Source of the DNA: Whitmania pigra
Taxonomy: Eukaryota > Annelida > Clitellata > Hirudinida > Haemopidae
DNA: 64,000 nucleotides
NCBI GenBank assembly: GCA_021613335.1
Contig: JAJTWR010000290.1
Span: 395,001 to 459,000 of the forward strand
Direction: 5' to 3'
The notes under the pieces are model-generated. The model ran no database searches. It saw only the letters and a program-made list of their open reading frames with translations, and was not told the origin of the DNA. Position 1 is the stretch's first letter. Each line of letters starts with the position of its first letter. Below are positions 1-12,705 of this stretch, in pieces. The translations under genes and the position numbers were made by a program.

Positions 1-2208
1 GACGATGTTGTGATGATGTTGTGATGATGTTGTGATGTTGTGATGTTGTTGTGACGATGTTGTGATGATGTTGTGATGTTGTGATGTTGTTGTGACGATG
101 TTGTGATGATGTTGTGATGATGTTGTGATGTTGTTGTGATGTTGTTGTGACGATGTTGTGATGTTGTTGTGATGTTGTTGTGATGTTGTTGTGACGATGT
201 TGTGATGATGTTGTGATGTTGTGATGTTGTTGTGATGATGTTGTGATGTTGTTGTGACGATGTTGTGATGTTGTTGTGATGATGTTGTGATGTTGTTGTG
301 ACGATGTTGTGATGATGTTGTGATGATGTTGTGATGTTGTGATGTTGTGATGTTGTTGTGACGATGTTGTGATGATGTTGTGATGTTGTGATGTTGTTGT
401 GACGATGTTGTGATGATGTTGTGATGATGTTGTGATGTTGTTGTTGTGATGTTGTTGTGACGATGTTGTGATGTTGTTGTGATGTTGTTGTGTGTTGTTG
501 TGATGATGTTGTGTGATGTTGTGATGATGTTGTGATGTTGTTGTTGTGATGTTGTGATGTTGTTGTGACGATGTTGTGATGTTGTTGTGATGTGTTGTGA
601 TGTTGTTGTGACGATGTTGTGATGATGTTGTGATGATGTTGTTGTGATGTTGTTGTGATGTTGTGATGTTGTTGTGACGATGTTGTGATGTTGTTGTGAT
701 GATGTTGTGATGTTGTTGTGACGATGTTGTGATGATGTTGTGATGATGTTGTGATGTTGTGATGTTGTTGTGACGATGTTGTGATGATTTGTGATGTTGT
801 GATGTTGTTGTGACGATGTTGTGATGATGTTGTGATGATGTTGTGATGTTGTTGTGATGTTGTTGTGACGATGTTGTGATGTTGTTGTGATGTTGTTGTG
901 ATGTTGTTGTGACGATGTTGTGATGATGTTGTGATGTTGTGATGTTGTTGTGATGATGTTGTTGATGATGTTGTGATGATGTTGTGATGTTGTTGTTGTG
1001 ATGTTGTGATGTTGTTGTGACGATGTTGTGATGTTGTTTGTGATGTTGTTGTGATGTTGTTGTTGTGACGATGTTGTGATGATTGTTGTGATGATGTTTG
1101 TGATGTTGTGTGATGTTGTGATGTTGTTGTGACGATGTTGTGTGATGTTGTTGTGATGATGTTGTGTGATGTTGTGATGTTGTTGTGATGTTGTTGTGTG
1201 ACGATGTTGTGTGATGATGTGTGATGATGTTGTGATGTTGTGATGTTGTTGTGACGATGTTGTGTGATGTTGTGTGATGATGTTGTGATGTTGTTGTGAC
1301 GATGTTGTGATGATGTTGTGATGATGTTGTGATGTGTTGTGATGTTGTTGTGACGATGTTGTGATGTTGTTGTGATGTTGTTGTGATGTTGTTGTGACGA
1401 TGTTGTGATGATGTTGTGATGTTGTGATGTTGTTGTGATGATGTTGTGATGTTGTTGTGACGATGTTGTGATGTTGTTGTGATGATGTTGTGATGTTGTT
1501 GTGACGTTTTGTGATGATGTTGTGATGATGTTGTGATTGTGATGTTGTTGTGACGATGTTGTGATGATGTTGTGATGTTGTGATGTTGTTGTGACGATGT
1601 TGTGATGATGTTGTGATGATGTTGTGATGTTGTTGGGATGTTGTTGTGATGATGTTGTGATGTTGTTGTGATGTTGTGATGTTGTTGTGATGTTGTGATG
1701 TTGTTGTGATGATGTTGTGATGTTGTTGTGATGTTGTGATGTTGTTGTGATGATGTTGTGATGTTGTTGTGACGATGTTGTGATGTTGTTGTGATGATGT
1801 TGTGATGTTGTTGTGACGATGTTGTGATGATGTTGTGATGATGTTGTGATGTTGTGATGTTGTTGTGACGATGTTGTGATGATGTTGTGATGTTGTGATG
1901 TTGTTGTGACGATGTTGTGATGATGTTGTGATGATGTTGTGATGTTGTTGTGATGTTGTTGTGACGATGTTGTGTGTGATTTTGTTGTGATGTTGTTGTG
2001 ATGTTGTTGTGACGATGTTGTGATGATGTTGTGATGATGTTGTGATGTTGTTGTGATGTTGTGATGTTGTTGTGACGATGTTGTGATGTTGTTGTGATGT
2101 TGTTGTGATGTTGTTGTGACGATGTTGTGATGATGTTGTGATGATGTTGTGATGTTGTTGTGATGTTGTGATGTTGTTGTGACGATGTTGTGATGTTGCT
2201 TGTTTGTG
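1..2208. repeat. Degenerate minisatellite of TGATGTTGT/GACGATGTTG-type units
   Basis: The first 2.2 kb is one uninterrupted tandem array built from short words such as TGATGTTGT, TGATGATGT and GACGATGTTG in varying order. The GACGATG variant recurs every few dozen bases, which suggests a higher-order unit that has drifted. The array runs off the left edge of the window, so its full length is unknown. It ends abruptly near 2208 at unique AT-rich sequence. It has no gene-like reading frame and no telomere-type hexamer. It is most simply a locally expanded satellite. Confidence 0.95.
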
Positions 2209-2950
<742 letters not shown>

Positions 2951-3104
2951 TTCATCTTTCCATCGCAATCAGACTGGTGCTGCTGCTGCTGAAATTGTTT
3001 TTTATTGACAGGAAGTGGATGGCTCTGGAATGGCACTTTTTAATGGTCTTTTTAAACATGGCTTCTCTAAAATTTAGACAGAAATATCCAAAACTGCTTG
3101 GTTC

Positions 3105-3465
3105 TGATGATGACGACGACGACGACGAAGATGATGGTGGTGATGATGACGACGAAGATGATGATGGTGATGACGACGACGAAGATGATGGTGGTGATGA
3201 TGACGACGAAGATGATGATGGTGATGATGATGACGACGACGACGACGAAGATGATGGTGGTGATGATGACGACGAAGATGATGATGGTGATGATGATGAT
3301 GACGACGACGACGACGAAGATGATGGTGGTGATGATGACGACGAAGATGATGGTGGTGATGACGACGACGACGATGATGGTGATGATGACGACGACGAAG
3401 ATGATGGTGGTGATGACGACGACGACGATGGTGATGATGATGATGACGACGACGATGATGGCTCA
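3105..3465. repeat. GAT/GAC/GAA/GGT trinucleotide minisatellite
   Basis: About 360 bp consist of GAT, GAC, GAA and GGT triplets arranged in a higher-order repeat of roughly 33-60 bp. The + strand frame reads as poly-Asp/Glu with Gly pairs, one - strand frame as poly-Ser/Pro and another as poly-His/Arg. An open frame continues on both sides (+ strand 2977-3633, 218 codons), but the flanking residues resemble no family and the opposite strand is equally open. I therefore treat it as a repeat and not as a gene, though a coding role cannot be excluded. Confidence 0.8.
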
Positions 3466-3668
3466 ATGTTATGCATGCTGAGAAGCATGGCTTTAATGTT
3501 TTCGGTAATTTCTAGGATATCAATTATAGATAAAATTTTCCATCGTCGCGTGATGATCCAAAATCGCGTGCGAATGTGCATTTGTATTCTTGCATTCAAT
3601 ACGACACTAACGCACTACATTACAACATCATGACATCTTTGTGTGAGATAGTAGGCTCTTGTTAATCG

Positions 3669-3669
<1 letters not shown>

Positions 3670-3728
<59 letters not shown>

Positions 3729-3780
3729 AATTGTATTATTATTGTTGTTGTTGTTGTTATTATTATTATTATTATTGTTA
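3670..3780. repeat. (ATT)n / (GTT)n microsatellite
   Basis: A run of ATT repeats with an internal GTT block lies about 110 bp upstream of the first visible exon of the bHLH-zipper gene. It is probably in the preceding intron. Confidence 0.9.
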
Positions 3781-3893
3781 TCCCCACCCGAACGTGAAAG
3801 TGTATAATAATTTTAATTTATAGTTCTTGTTTTAGATTCTAAGTATCGATCCGCGACCAAAATAATGTTTTTTCCCGCCAATTCTCATTTCAG

Positions 3894-5249
3894 ATCGACG
3901 CACAATGAGCTCGAAAAGAATCGGTAAGATTTCAATATAAGCTTTGAGTTTTTTTGTTTTTATTACCTGTTAATAAGTTAATTAATTTGTTAAAAAGTTA
4001 AAGTCATTTTAATTTTCTTAAATATTCTAAAAGACCAAAAAAGATAATTTATTTAAATATGCATTGTGGATGTTGTATTAACGACATGACAAACAATTCT
4101 TGGTAAATCCCATAAATCCTTTTTTTTTTATCCAACTTCTCTTAGACGTGCTCACATGAGACGATGCTTGGAGAAATTGAAAGAAGCAGTTCCACTGGGA
4201 CCCGATTGCAGCAAACACACCACACTCGGACTTCTCATCGATGCAAGATCCCTCATTAAGGTTTACAACTTGCATTTAAAACTCCCTCATTAAGGTTTAC
4301 AACTTGCATTGTAATTTACTTTAAAACTACCTCATTAAGGTTTACAACTTGCATTTAAAACTCCCTCATTAAGGTTTACAACTTGCATTGTAATTTACTT
4401 TAAAACTACCTCATTAAGGTTTACAACTTGCATTTAAAACTCCCTCATTAAGGTTTACAACTTGCATTGTAATTTACTTTAAAACTCCCTCATTAAGGTT
4501 TACAACTTGCATTGTAATTTACTTTAAAACTCCCTCATTAAGGTTTACAACTTGCATTGTAATTTACATTAAAACTCCCTCATTAAGGTTTACAACTTGC
4601 ATTGCATTTAAAAAAAAAATAAACTCGGCCATTTATTAAAGGCATTGTGAGTGCATTTATTACGACGTGTATTACAAAGTGTAACAAAAACATTATGACT
4701 CATCCGCAACACCGAACGAATGGTGACAACGACGATGTGCAAAGATAATTAATCAATCCGGCAGTTGTTTGCCGATATATGCTGCTTGCAGACAAATTCA
4801 TCCGCCTGCCCTCGTCAGAGAAATAACCGCGCTTGAGTCGTTCGTGAGAAAAAATATTGTCGCCAATGTTACTATTGCCATCTATTATTATTTATTGCTA
4901 CCTATCTGCATCATCCAAGGACTTATGGCGCTCTACAAATGAACTTATTATTATTATTATTATTATTTCTATTATCATCACTATTATCATTATCATTATT
5001 ATTTTTCTACCTATTAATATCTATTACTACCTATTGCTGTCTATTACTACTAGCATAGTTGTTAAATGAATGTTGGAAGAATAGAATGTAGTTTTTCATC
5101 CTGGATTCGTGAATTCAGTGACAGGAAGGAGTCTTAATAGATGTTGTTGCTCTCTTAATAGAGTTTTCCAAATGATTCATTTCAACTCTGCCAGAAAACA
5201 TTCCCGTCAGGAATAGTAATCTACTTCTCTCCACTTTAATAACAACAAC

Positions 5250-5298
<49 letters not shown>

Positions 5299-6477
5299 TA
5301 ATAATAATAATAAGCCATCTGAGGTGGAAATATTTCAGTGTTTTTCCATCAATATTATCGGGAAAAAGTCGGAAGCCATTTCCTTAGTTCGGAATAAGCA
5401 ATTGCTCACCAAGAAGTTTTATTTTTATTTTTTGGTTTTTTACTTTTTTTTTGAAAAGAGATTGATTTTGCAAAAAATAAAACATTCTGAAAGCTGATTG
5501 AAGGTCATTAAAATATTTGCTCGATCGGTAATTGACACTCGAATGCATAAAAGAAAAGTAGAAAGTCAGACCCGAGAGGCACTTGAAACGTAGTAGTAGT
5601 AGCAGCAGTAGCAACAGCAGCAGCAGTGGCAGCAGTAGTAGTAATAGTAGCAGCAGCAGTAGTAGTAATAGTAGCAGCAGTAGTAGTAGTAATAGTAGCA
5701 GCTTCTGAAGATAAAAGTCTTCATTTACTATTTGGAGCATTTCCTAGACCGGCCGGCCGCTTATGGTTATAATTTTAAGCAGCCCGGATCTGCCTGACTC
5801 GATGTACTTTCTCAGTGCTCCTTAACAATTGCTGTCGCGAGGATGATCGTCGAGCAGAGGAATATTCCAGTTTTAAAAATAGTCGATACAAAAGGCGCAC
5901 GATTGAACACGGTATTGTGCGTGAATGGGATTCTGTGCGTTAGGCTTCCCAACTAACAACTACGCTAGGTGATATATTTGAAGAAAAAGTTTAAAACATG
6001 CTAGATCGAGTATGATCTTACTGTGGAATTTATCATTTTATAAATAATAAATATCATTGCTCGACGTTAGCATAGTTGAAACTCCTTCACGTTCGTAATC
6101 GAAGTGCTTAGAGGAAAAAGACAAGCAGATCCAGAACGAGAGAGAGTCGCTGATGAAAGAGCAATCGGACCTGAGAAAAGCTCTTTCCCTCCTCCAAAAC
6201 AATGGCTACAGATGTCGACCTCCGCACACGATCAGCGAATCCAGCAGCGGGTCTTTGTCCTCGTGCTCCCATTCGTCGACAAGCGGTTGGTTCACGTTGT
6301 TTACAAATGATCCCTTTCAACTTGTCGTTGTCAGACCTTTGCTTACCAATTGGTCTGAGATTCGAGATCCAATATCGTAACTGTTACGGACCTGTTTCAT
6401 CCGTTTCAGATGAAATCGACGTAACCAGCTGCAGCGGAACAAGTGACCTGGACGACAACGTCACGGGTGACACGTGA
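3894..6477 (+). CDS. MXI1: Mxi1/Mad (MXD) family bHLH-leucine zipper protein, 3' exons
   Basis: Four exons are visible: 3894-3923, 4146-4260, 6105-6285 and 6410-6477, about 131 codons ending in TGA. The first two give the basic region and helix-loop-helix: [20 protein letters not shown], then [14 protein letters not shown], almost the vertebrate Mxi1/Mad signature. Exon 3 carries the zipper heptads ([11 protein letters not shown]...[15 protein letters not shown]) and a Ser-rich stretch. The last exon is acidic (DEIDVTS...). Family members dimerise with Max, bind E-boxes and recruit Sin3 to antagonise Myc. The N-terminal Sin3-interaction exon was not found between 2209 and 3893, so the 5' end is missing from this model. 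The acceptor of exon 3 (TCGAAG|TGC) is weak but keeps phase. Intron 2 begins with a striking tandem repeat described separately. Confidence 0.88.
4250..4612 (+). repeat. Tandem copies of an exon-intron junction (exon end plus 5' splice site)
   Basis: The last bases of bHLH exon 2 plus its donor (CTCATTAAG|GTTTACAAC) recur nine times, counting the genuine junction. The GT dinucleotides fall at 4261, 4295, 4340, 4374, 4419, 4453, 4498, 4543 and 4588. Spacing alternates 34 and 45 bp and then becomes 45, 45, 45, showing two unit lengths (with and without the 11-base GTAATTTACTT insert). Each copy keeps the exon-like bases and the donor intact. Confidence 0.95.
4945..5060. repeat. ATT-rich microsatellite
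   Basis: An interrupted ATT/CTATT tract inside the large second intron of the bHLH gene. The intron (4261-6104) is otherwise unique AT-rich sequence with two further microsatellites. Confidence 0.8.
5240..5315. repeat. (AAT)n microsatellite
   Basis: About 75 bp of AAT repeats in the same intron. Confidence 0.9.
5588..5705. repeat. (AGT/AGC)n trinucleotide tract
   Basis: About 118 bp of AGT, AGC and AAT triplets; the - strand reads poly-Leu. It lies in the bHLH gene's second intron. Confidence 0.9.
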
Positions 6478-8837
6478 GCTTCCGTAAATCGTTTCGAACA
6501 GTGTCGAGGCATCCGCAAAAGCAAGCGTGCCCCACTTTGAATTGTTATGAGACTGACCTCGCCTCGACGGACCATCGAATTTGCCCCCAAAGTGGTTCTC
6601 GGACGCTTCTATTATCTCGATGCGTTTGTGTACGTTCTGAATGTTGTCGTTCGTCAATTTCTCACACCAACGTCGGGATTGACCGTAGTGACTTTATATA
6701 ACAAAAAATTTTCTAGATATCGTTTTTAGCGCGATCGATTGAAATGCGAGTTGAAATTACTCGCTGGCATATCGACGAACGTGTCTTGTTTCCAGTGATT
6801 GGTTGTTTCGGATAGAACTAGGTTTGCTCCGCCCTTCGTGAGCTCGCCGTCGTTATTTTATTCCAGAAGCGTTTGTTACTGAAGATGATTGTCGATCGAT
6901 CGTGATGTTTATTCAAAATTTTAAAACTACTAATTCGTTTGCCATTCTTTAGAGTCTACTGTATCTTTGGTCTCCCTATCCTCAAATCTAAAATTTTGTG
7001 CTCGTGAAAGACATTAATAACGTCCAAACTTTTGCAGTTTATAAGCATTGGACAAGGACCAAGTCGTCGAATCGGATTTCCTCTCGAATTCTCGAGAAGC
7101 CGAAGTCTCTCGGGGATCGTCGATCACCTAATTTCTATGACTGACATGCCCGTCTATCTTGAATTTCTAAACACTTTGAAGGGAGTATTTTAGTGGATTT
7201 TTATAGCGAGCATATTTTCCGTCTGTATTTGCACATAAAATTGTTTCGTAACAGAGAAACCAGTTTGCTCCAAAGTTTATGCATCGGGATGCCTTTCGCC
7301 CCCTTCTTCTTCGGAAACGTGATTTTTTATTTTTTAAAAATATGGCGATCGAGCGACGAATATTGTGGTTGTTCTTGTTATTCTTGATATTAATATGCCG
7401 GTTGTTTGTTGTCTCACGATCGACTAAACTGCTAAACGCTCCAAATTCTCTGCAATCCAATGGCCGAGTAGCTGCCCGATGAGTTCTTAGACCGTCTCTG
7501 AGAAAATCAGTCGGATGTTGATCGAATTTTACGATTAAAGGATTTTTACCGCCTCTCTTGTTTTCTTGTAAACTGGTACAAACCAGAAGACTGGTCCGAG
7601 CAAAAAATAGTTTCGACAATAACTTGTGAATCCACTTAAAAGTCGAGAAATGAACTTCCTTTTCGAGTCAAAACAAGATCGGGGCATGGGGCTCGTCGAA
7701 AGCCAATGCGGTCCTGCCGAACCGCTCGACATTTTGGCTCCCTCGCCCGATAGCACAATTAACAAGCGAATTAACCTTCGGCGCTCGCACATCGGACTGT
7801 TGTTAAAAATGTCGTCCTTAGCAAGCTAAGCTTCCCCCAAAAAGCGTTGGTGATATGGCAGACCCATGCAAACAACTTCCGTAACACACGAACAAGGGGC
7901 TCTTTTTAAAGCAATCTAAATCCTGTTGATGGATAAATTTAAAGTGGCACGCACGAAAACCCTAGGAACGAAGCAGACGTCGTTAACGAAATAAACATTC
8001 AAATAGTTGACATTTAAAAAAACGTTAGGTGTAACATCAAGATCGGATCAGTGATCGGCAAAACGTCAAGAAAGCGAGTTTTCAAAATCTCACGATTAGT
8101 CTAAAAACCTACGGTAACTAAATTTAAAACGAATAAACTCCGATGTCTTCCTAAAATATTTAATAAGTGGAATAAAAAGCAAACCTACGACCGACTTTAA
8201 CCGCTACGAAAATGAGTTATGATGATGATGATGATTGGTTTTGAAATGAATGTTTATGAATATTTATGAGTCACAAAATGAATTCACTCGACCACTGGTT
8301 CTTTGCGTGATTTTCATGTTTAAAAAACTTATGCTACTAATACTACTGCAAAAGTGGCTGAGACGAAATGTGGGCTGTTTGACGACACGATGTCAAGTTC
8401 AACATGTTATTATAAATCGTCGTCCGACGACATTAGATTTAGCTTCCTCCGTCTTGTTACATGTCCTACGACGCCGACGACGACTGAAGCGACTTTGATT
8501 ATAACGATTGATTGCAACACGTTCGAGCTTATTTTGGGTGAATGAATTGCGTCCTTAAAATGCTTAGTAAGAACGACACTCCACAAATGTCCCTGAATTG
8601 AGACAAAATGAAAAGAAGACAAGAAAAGAAATGAAAGGCAATTTCTTATCAATGCCTCCAATCAAACAGCATGGGTAAAATGGTCTGGTTGCACTAATAC
8701 TGAAGACTGCTTCGCATCGAAACGCAGGCGATGATGATTACGACAGCAATTACGATGACGACGATGACGAGTTTGGGTACCTACGGGTGGGCATAACGAC
8801 GAAAGGGCGGACGGGTGGACTTGAAAATCTCTGCAAC
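6478..8837. other. Intergenic spacer between convergent bHLH and AMPK beta genes
   Basis: About 2.4 kb lies between the bHLH stop codon and the AMPK beta stop codon, and must hold both 3' UTRs. The longest open frames (up to 150 codons, - strand, 7167-7619) show no recognisable domain and overlap frames on the other strand. I see no RNA gene or transposon. Confidence 0.6.
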
Positions 8838-11417
8838 TCAGATGGGTTTGTAGATGAGAGTGGTGATGTATTTCTTCCTGTATCTGTGAGTCGTGCTCAG
8901 TACCATTACACCGTCCTACGACAACGAGTTCCAATTCATAACAATGACAAGATAAAGTAACATTAACGAGAACAATGATAAGTAGAATTTATAAAAAAAA
9001 TAATAGCGATAATTAGAATTGATAAAAATAATAACATTGATTATAATTTTTAAAAATAATAACAGTAATTAGAATTTAAAAAAATGATAATGATAACAAC
9101 GATAAAATCTTAACACCATCACATCCAATCAAATGCTATATCCTATTTTACTTTATAAAAAAAAAATTTCAAATTGAATGACATAGTATTCTTCATACCT
9201 TGATTGACAGGGCGTACAGGTGGTTAAGCATCACATGGTTGGGTTCTGGCAGGAGTGATGGTTCACACTGCAATGCAATCAAGATAATATTTAACTTAAT
9301 TGTTAAACTAATCAAGATAATATTTAACTTAATTGTTAAACTAATCAAGATAATATTTAACTTAATTGTTAAACTAATCAAGATAATATTTAACTTAATT
9401 GTTAAACTAATCAAGATAATATTTAACTTAATTGTTAAACTAATCAAGATAATATTTAACTAAATTGTTAAACTCTTCAAGATAATATTTAACTTAATTG
9501 TTAAGAGAAATGAATGCTTGTATGATTCAATGCCTGAGTATCTGAATTAAAGCTTTCAAAGTTAGATACAGTGTCACAACATAGCCAAGCTTCGATATTA
9601 AAATTAATATTTGCCACTGTGAAAGTACGGTTACGATTAAGTAAATATGCCCTTGACATTAAGTAGAGAAATGTGACTTAACTGGCAACTATTTAATTAT
9701 TGACTTCACAATGAAACAATTGCATCTGATTTTCGTTTGAAAACAACAACAACAAAACATGCAACAACAACAACAACAACAACACATGCAACATTCAAAT
9801 TTAAAAAGCAGGATGCTCGAAATGCGGAACGCTTGCAATTTGTTCTGCAATTACGACGACAGGAGGAAGGAAGGCCAAGAAAATGAATTCGTAAAAAGCC
9901 AAAGTCATTTGCAATTAAGAAAGGATTTTCAAAGGCCGAAAGCATTCGAAGCACGAATTGCTGCAATTTAATCTCTTCGTCGCAGCCATAACAACGAATC
10001 CTTGATAAACTGCAATAATTATAATTTATTGCAATCGATCGACGAGTTGACCGTCGACGTCTGCAAAAATTAAGACGAGCAACTCACGTGAAGCGGTACT
10101 TCTTTGTTGAGGATGACCTGAAGGAGGTGCGGAGGAAGAATCGGCGGAGCCGTGTGCTTCACCCCGTGGTAGGAATATTCCTTCCCGGGGACGAACTGCC
10201 CGTAATCGCCGATGGGGGAGTCGGGTCGATCTGGTTTCGTCGTAAATTTCGTCGTCGTGGTTTTTATAGCCGCAACAATAGATGCATTACATAACGAGTT
10301 TTTCGGTTTCAAAAGAACGGAATTAATAACGTTTGTAATAAATGTCTTATCGATTACTGACAACATTTTCTATCGAAACCATGGAATTTTGCTTGATTGG
10401 TGCTTACATGCCGCAATGTTTCCACCTCGAAGTTTACAGGTTATCATAACGTTAAGTAAACAGCAAAACAATCTATTCGTTGAAATAAATAAACAAAAAT
10501 TAAAAAAACATTTTAAATCCGAACCTGAACCCTTTGAAGACTTTAAGTGTCCGGTGGCCACGCTGTCCATTCCAAGTGCTTCGAAAACTTCAAAGTCCGA
10601 AGACCTCACCGAAATGACGTTGTTGTGCGTGCCGAACGAGTTGAGCACTTTTTCCTGACCGTTTCGAGACTCGATTAAAAACTACTGCTCGAGATTTTTC
10701 TTCGAAATAATGAAGAAATGAAATGAATTCGAAACGAGCAAAAAACCTGTTGGTTGTCGCAAACCCATTGATTGTCCACGAGGTACTTGTACTGGTAGAC
10801 GCCCTCGGGTAGTTCGATGATTGTGAAGAAGTCGTGGACGCTACAAAAAAATAACAATCGATTAGATTTTAAACAAAATAGATTTTGAGAGATAATTAAC
10901 GTAACAATTGCAATTAACAAAATGCAATGTGCATTCGTAACCTTTGAGTAGCATTACCAACGAGGTAATGGTATTTAAAATAATTAACAAAATAAATAAA
11001 AATATTCTTGTAAACCTCTTAACGAGCGGTACAAGAGTCGTCCAGTTATCGAAACTCCCGGAAAGAAAACAACTTTTTGCTTCCCCCGTCCACCTAAAGA
11101 CGGTCGGGAGTTTGCGAGCGTTGATGTCTATCCCGACCGTGATGTTGGAAGGCTCGGGAGAACCGACCGATACCACGCTTTCCATCGTGCTTCCTCCTTC
11201 TACACCGCTAAATTGTCCTTTCTAAAAATGTCCACAAGGTTTTGAAAGTAAGCATAAATTATTTAAAATGTTGAAAATGATCGGGAAAAACTCATCGAAC
11301 ATTCTTATGGCTAGCAAAGTGCTGATCCGAATAGAAAGGGGTGACGAGAGTGGGTCCATAATCCTCAGTGGAATCGCTGGTTTTGTGGGATCTGTCTCGA
11401 ATTTGGGAATTGCCCAT
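8838..11417 (-). CDS. PRKAB: AMP-activated protein kinase beta subunit
   Basis: Seven exons: 11417-11301, 11221-11016, 10840-10747, 10654-10525, 10230-10088, 9267-9199 and 8915-8838; 278 aa with all phases consistent. The start MGNSQ gives an N-myristoylation site, as in known beta subunits. A glycogen-binding CBM48 module follows from about residue 78 (FRWTG, LSGSFDNW, LPEGVYQYKYLVDNQW). The Ser after PLVK is residue 108, matching the autophosphorylated Ser108 of mammals; its codon is split by an intron. The C-terminal ASC region holds APPILPPHLLQVILNK, LLPEPNHVMLNHLYALSIK and the terminal YKPI, which scaffold alpha and gamma. The exon 1 donor (AAT|GTTCGA) is weak but is the only late phase-0 option. 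The subunit acts in cytosolic energy sensing. Intron 5 contains a 33-bp tandem repeat. Confidence 0.96.
9278..9500. repeat. 33-bp tandem repeat in an AMPK beta intron
   Basis: The unit ATCAAGATAATATTTAACTT plus AATTGTTAAACTA is repeated six to seven times with very few changes. It lies just upstream (in transcript sense) of the acceptor of exon 6. Each unit contains the near-palindrome TTAACTTAATTGTTAA. Because 33 is divisible by three, both strands stay open as artefactual reading frames. Confidence 0.95.
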
Positions 11418-12169
11418 CACGTATGTAAAAACGCACGTTCTTGACCTTCACTTCAAATTTTTAAAATATTAATTACTTACGTAAAAATCAAAACATTTTC
11501 TGGATTTATATATATCATGCGTTACTTATAACTTACATATTTAAATTATGGCACATCAACAACTGTGATGATAACTGATAATAGATGATTAATAAAACTG
11601 GAATATGACACGCACAATCACGATTTCTACTGGTAATGACGTAATGTTTCAGAGAATGCCTATTACTAGACTAATGCGGTTACGCAACTGTACCAAAAAA
11701 ATAGGTAGACCATTACTTAAATTGTCGAACTTGAGTGGTCCAGCGCTACTGACACCGAATCTTAAAACTAAAACATAAACACACGAGAAACAAGATTAAA
11801 TGTAAACTTTTTAAAGTAATAATCTTTAGTTTAGATTTGATATTATTTATCCTAGATATAAAATAATTATAAATATTGTATGACTGAAAGAGTGTTTTTT
11901 ATTATTTTTTATTACTACATAAAAAATTAAAGTTAGGTTACAGCTAATCTATCAATATTTACACTCAATTATCTATTTACTCACTATTTTCATGTCACAT
12001 TCAGAGTTCTCATTATTTCCATTATGAATGGGCAATCTGCCGATTCATAAACAATACCAGTAAAGGTAATGACCAGTGGCGTAGAAACTATTTTCAATTT
12101 TAAATTATTGTATTTGGATTTAGTTGTTTAATGTTATGTTTGCTTATTTTGCTCCATCCCCAGCTCATT
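11418..12169. other. Spacer upstream of AMPK beta
   Basis: AT-rich sequence that should hold the AMPK beta 5' UTR and promoter near its right-hand side (just above 11417). I see no TATA-type motif I would defend and no reading frame of interest. Confidence 0.5.
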
Positions 12170-12705
12170 GTACGCTGCGATTTTTTTGCAGCAGCAATTT
12201 GCCTCATCAATTATTATAAGGTGATATTCCAGGTCAAGAGGCGTGGTTTTGCCTTTAATGAAATACAAAATAACTTTTTGAAAACAACCAAATAAAATTT
12301 TATTTGCAAAATTAAAAATACAAATAATGAAAACTTATAAATATTTGAAAACTTGTAACTTCACAAACCTAAAAATAGCCCGAAACGTGTACCCAGAAAA
12401 CAAGCTAAAGTGAACTAATATTAAATCATTATATTGACCTAACCCAAACCCTAAATCTACCCGTAACCATAACCCAGATAATAAGTTATTAACGGGACTC
12501 GAACCCGCGTCGCCACCCCGAGAGGTGAAACCTGATCTACTGCATCAAACAAACCCGGTGCATACGTGGTGTTTTACAGATACCATAATTCTAAACATCG
12601 AATAAAACAACTCCAGCCATCGGCGAGACCACGCTTCTTGACCTGGATAATCATCTCATGAATAACTGATGACAAGTTACAGCCGCAAACAACTCCAGTC
12701 CCCGC
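12170..12705. mobile_element. Palindromic (foldback or MITE-like) element with internal tRNA-like box
   Basis: Two arms are inverted copies of each other. CCAGGTCAAGAGGCGTGGT at about 12229-12248 matches the reverse complement of ACCACGCTTCTTGACCTGG at about 12628-12646 with one mismatch. Weaker inverted similarity extends outwards through the CATCAATTATT-like and TTGCAGCAGCAATTTG-like stretches, giving arms of roughly 80 bp around a core of about 370 bp. No transposase frame is present, so it would be non-autonomous. I could not define a clean target duplication. Confidence 0.6.
12484..12545 (-). ncRNA. tRNA-like sequence with RNA polymerase III B box (relic or SINE head)
   Basis: On the - strand GGTTCGAGTCC (12495-12505) is a perfect B-box consensus inside a T-arm (GCGGG-loop-CCCGT, one wobble pair). 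Upstream, TCACC and GGTGG can pair as an anticodon-like stem, but the loop is six bases and not seven, and no matching 5' acceptor strand is visible. It looks like a decayed tRNA-derived segment inside the palindromic element and not a working tRNA. Confidence 0.4.

Noticed and set aside
1..2208. CRISPR array or telomere
   Set aside because: No spacer/repeat alternation and no telomeric hexamer; this is a eukaryotic minisatellite.
9193..9463. Long frames on both strands with a repeated 11-residue unit
   Set aside because: Produced by the 33-bp intronic repeat; only the first 23 codons on the - strand are real coding sequence (AMPK beta exon 6).
12484..12545. Functional tRNA gene
   Set aside because: The T-arm is good but the anticodon loop is six bases and no acceptor-stem partner is found.
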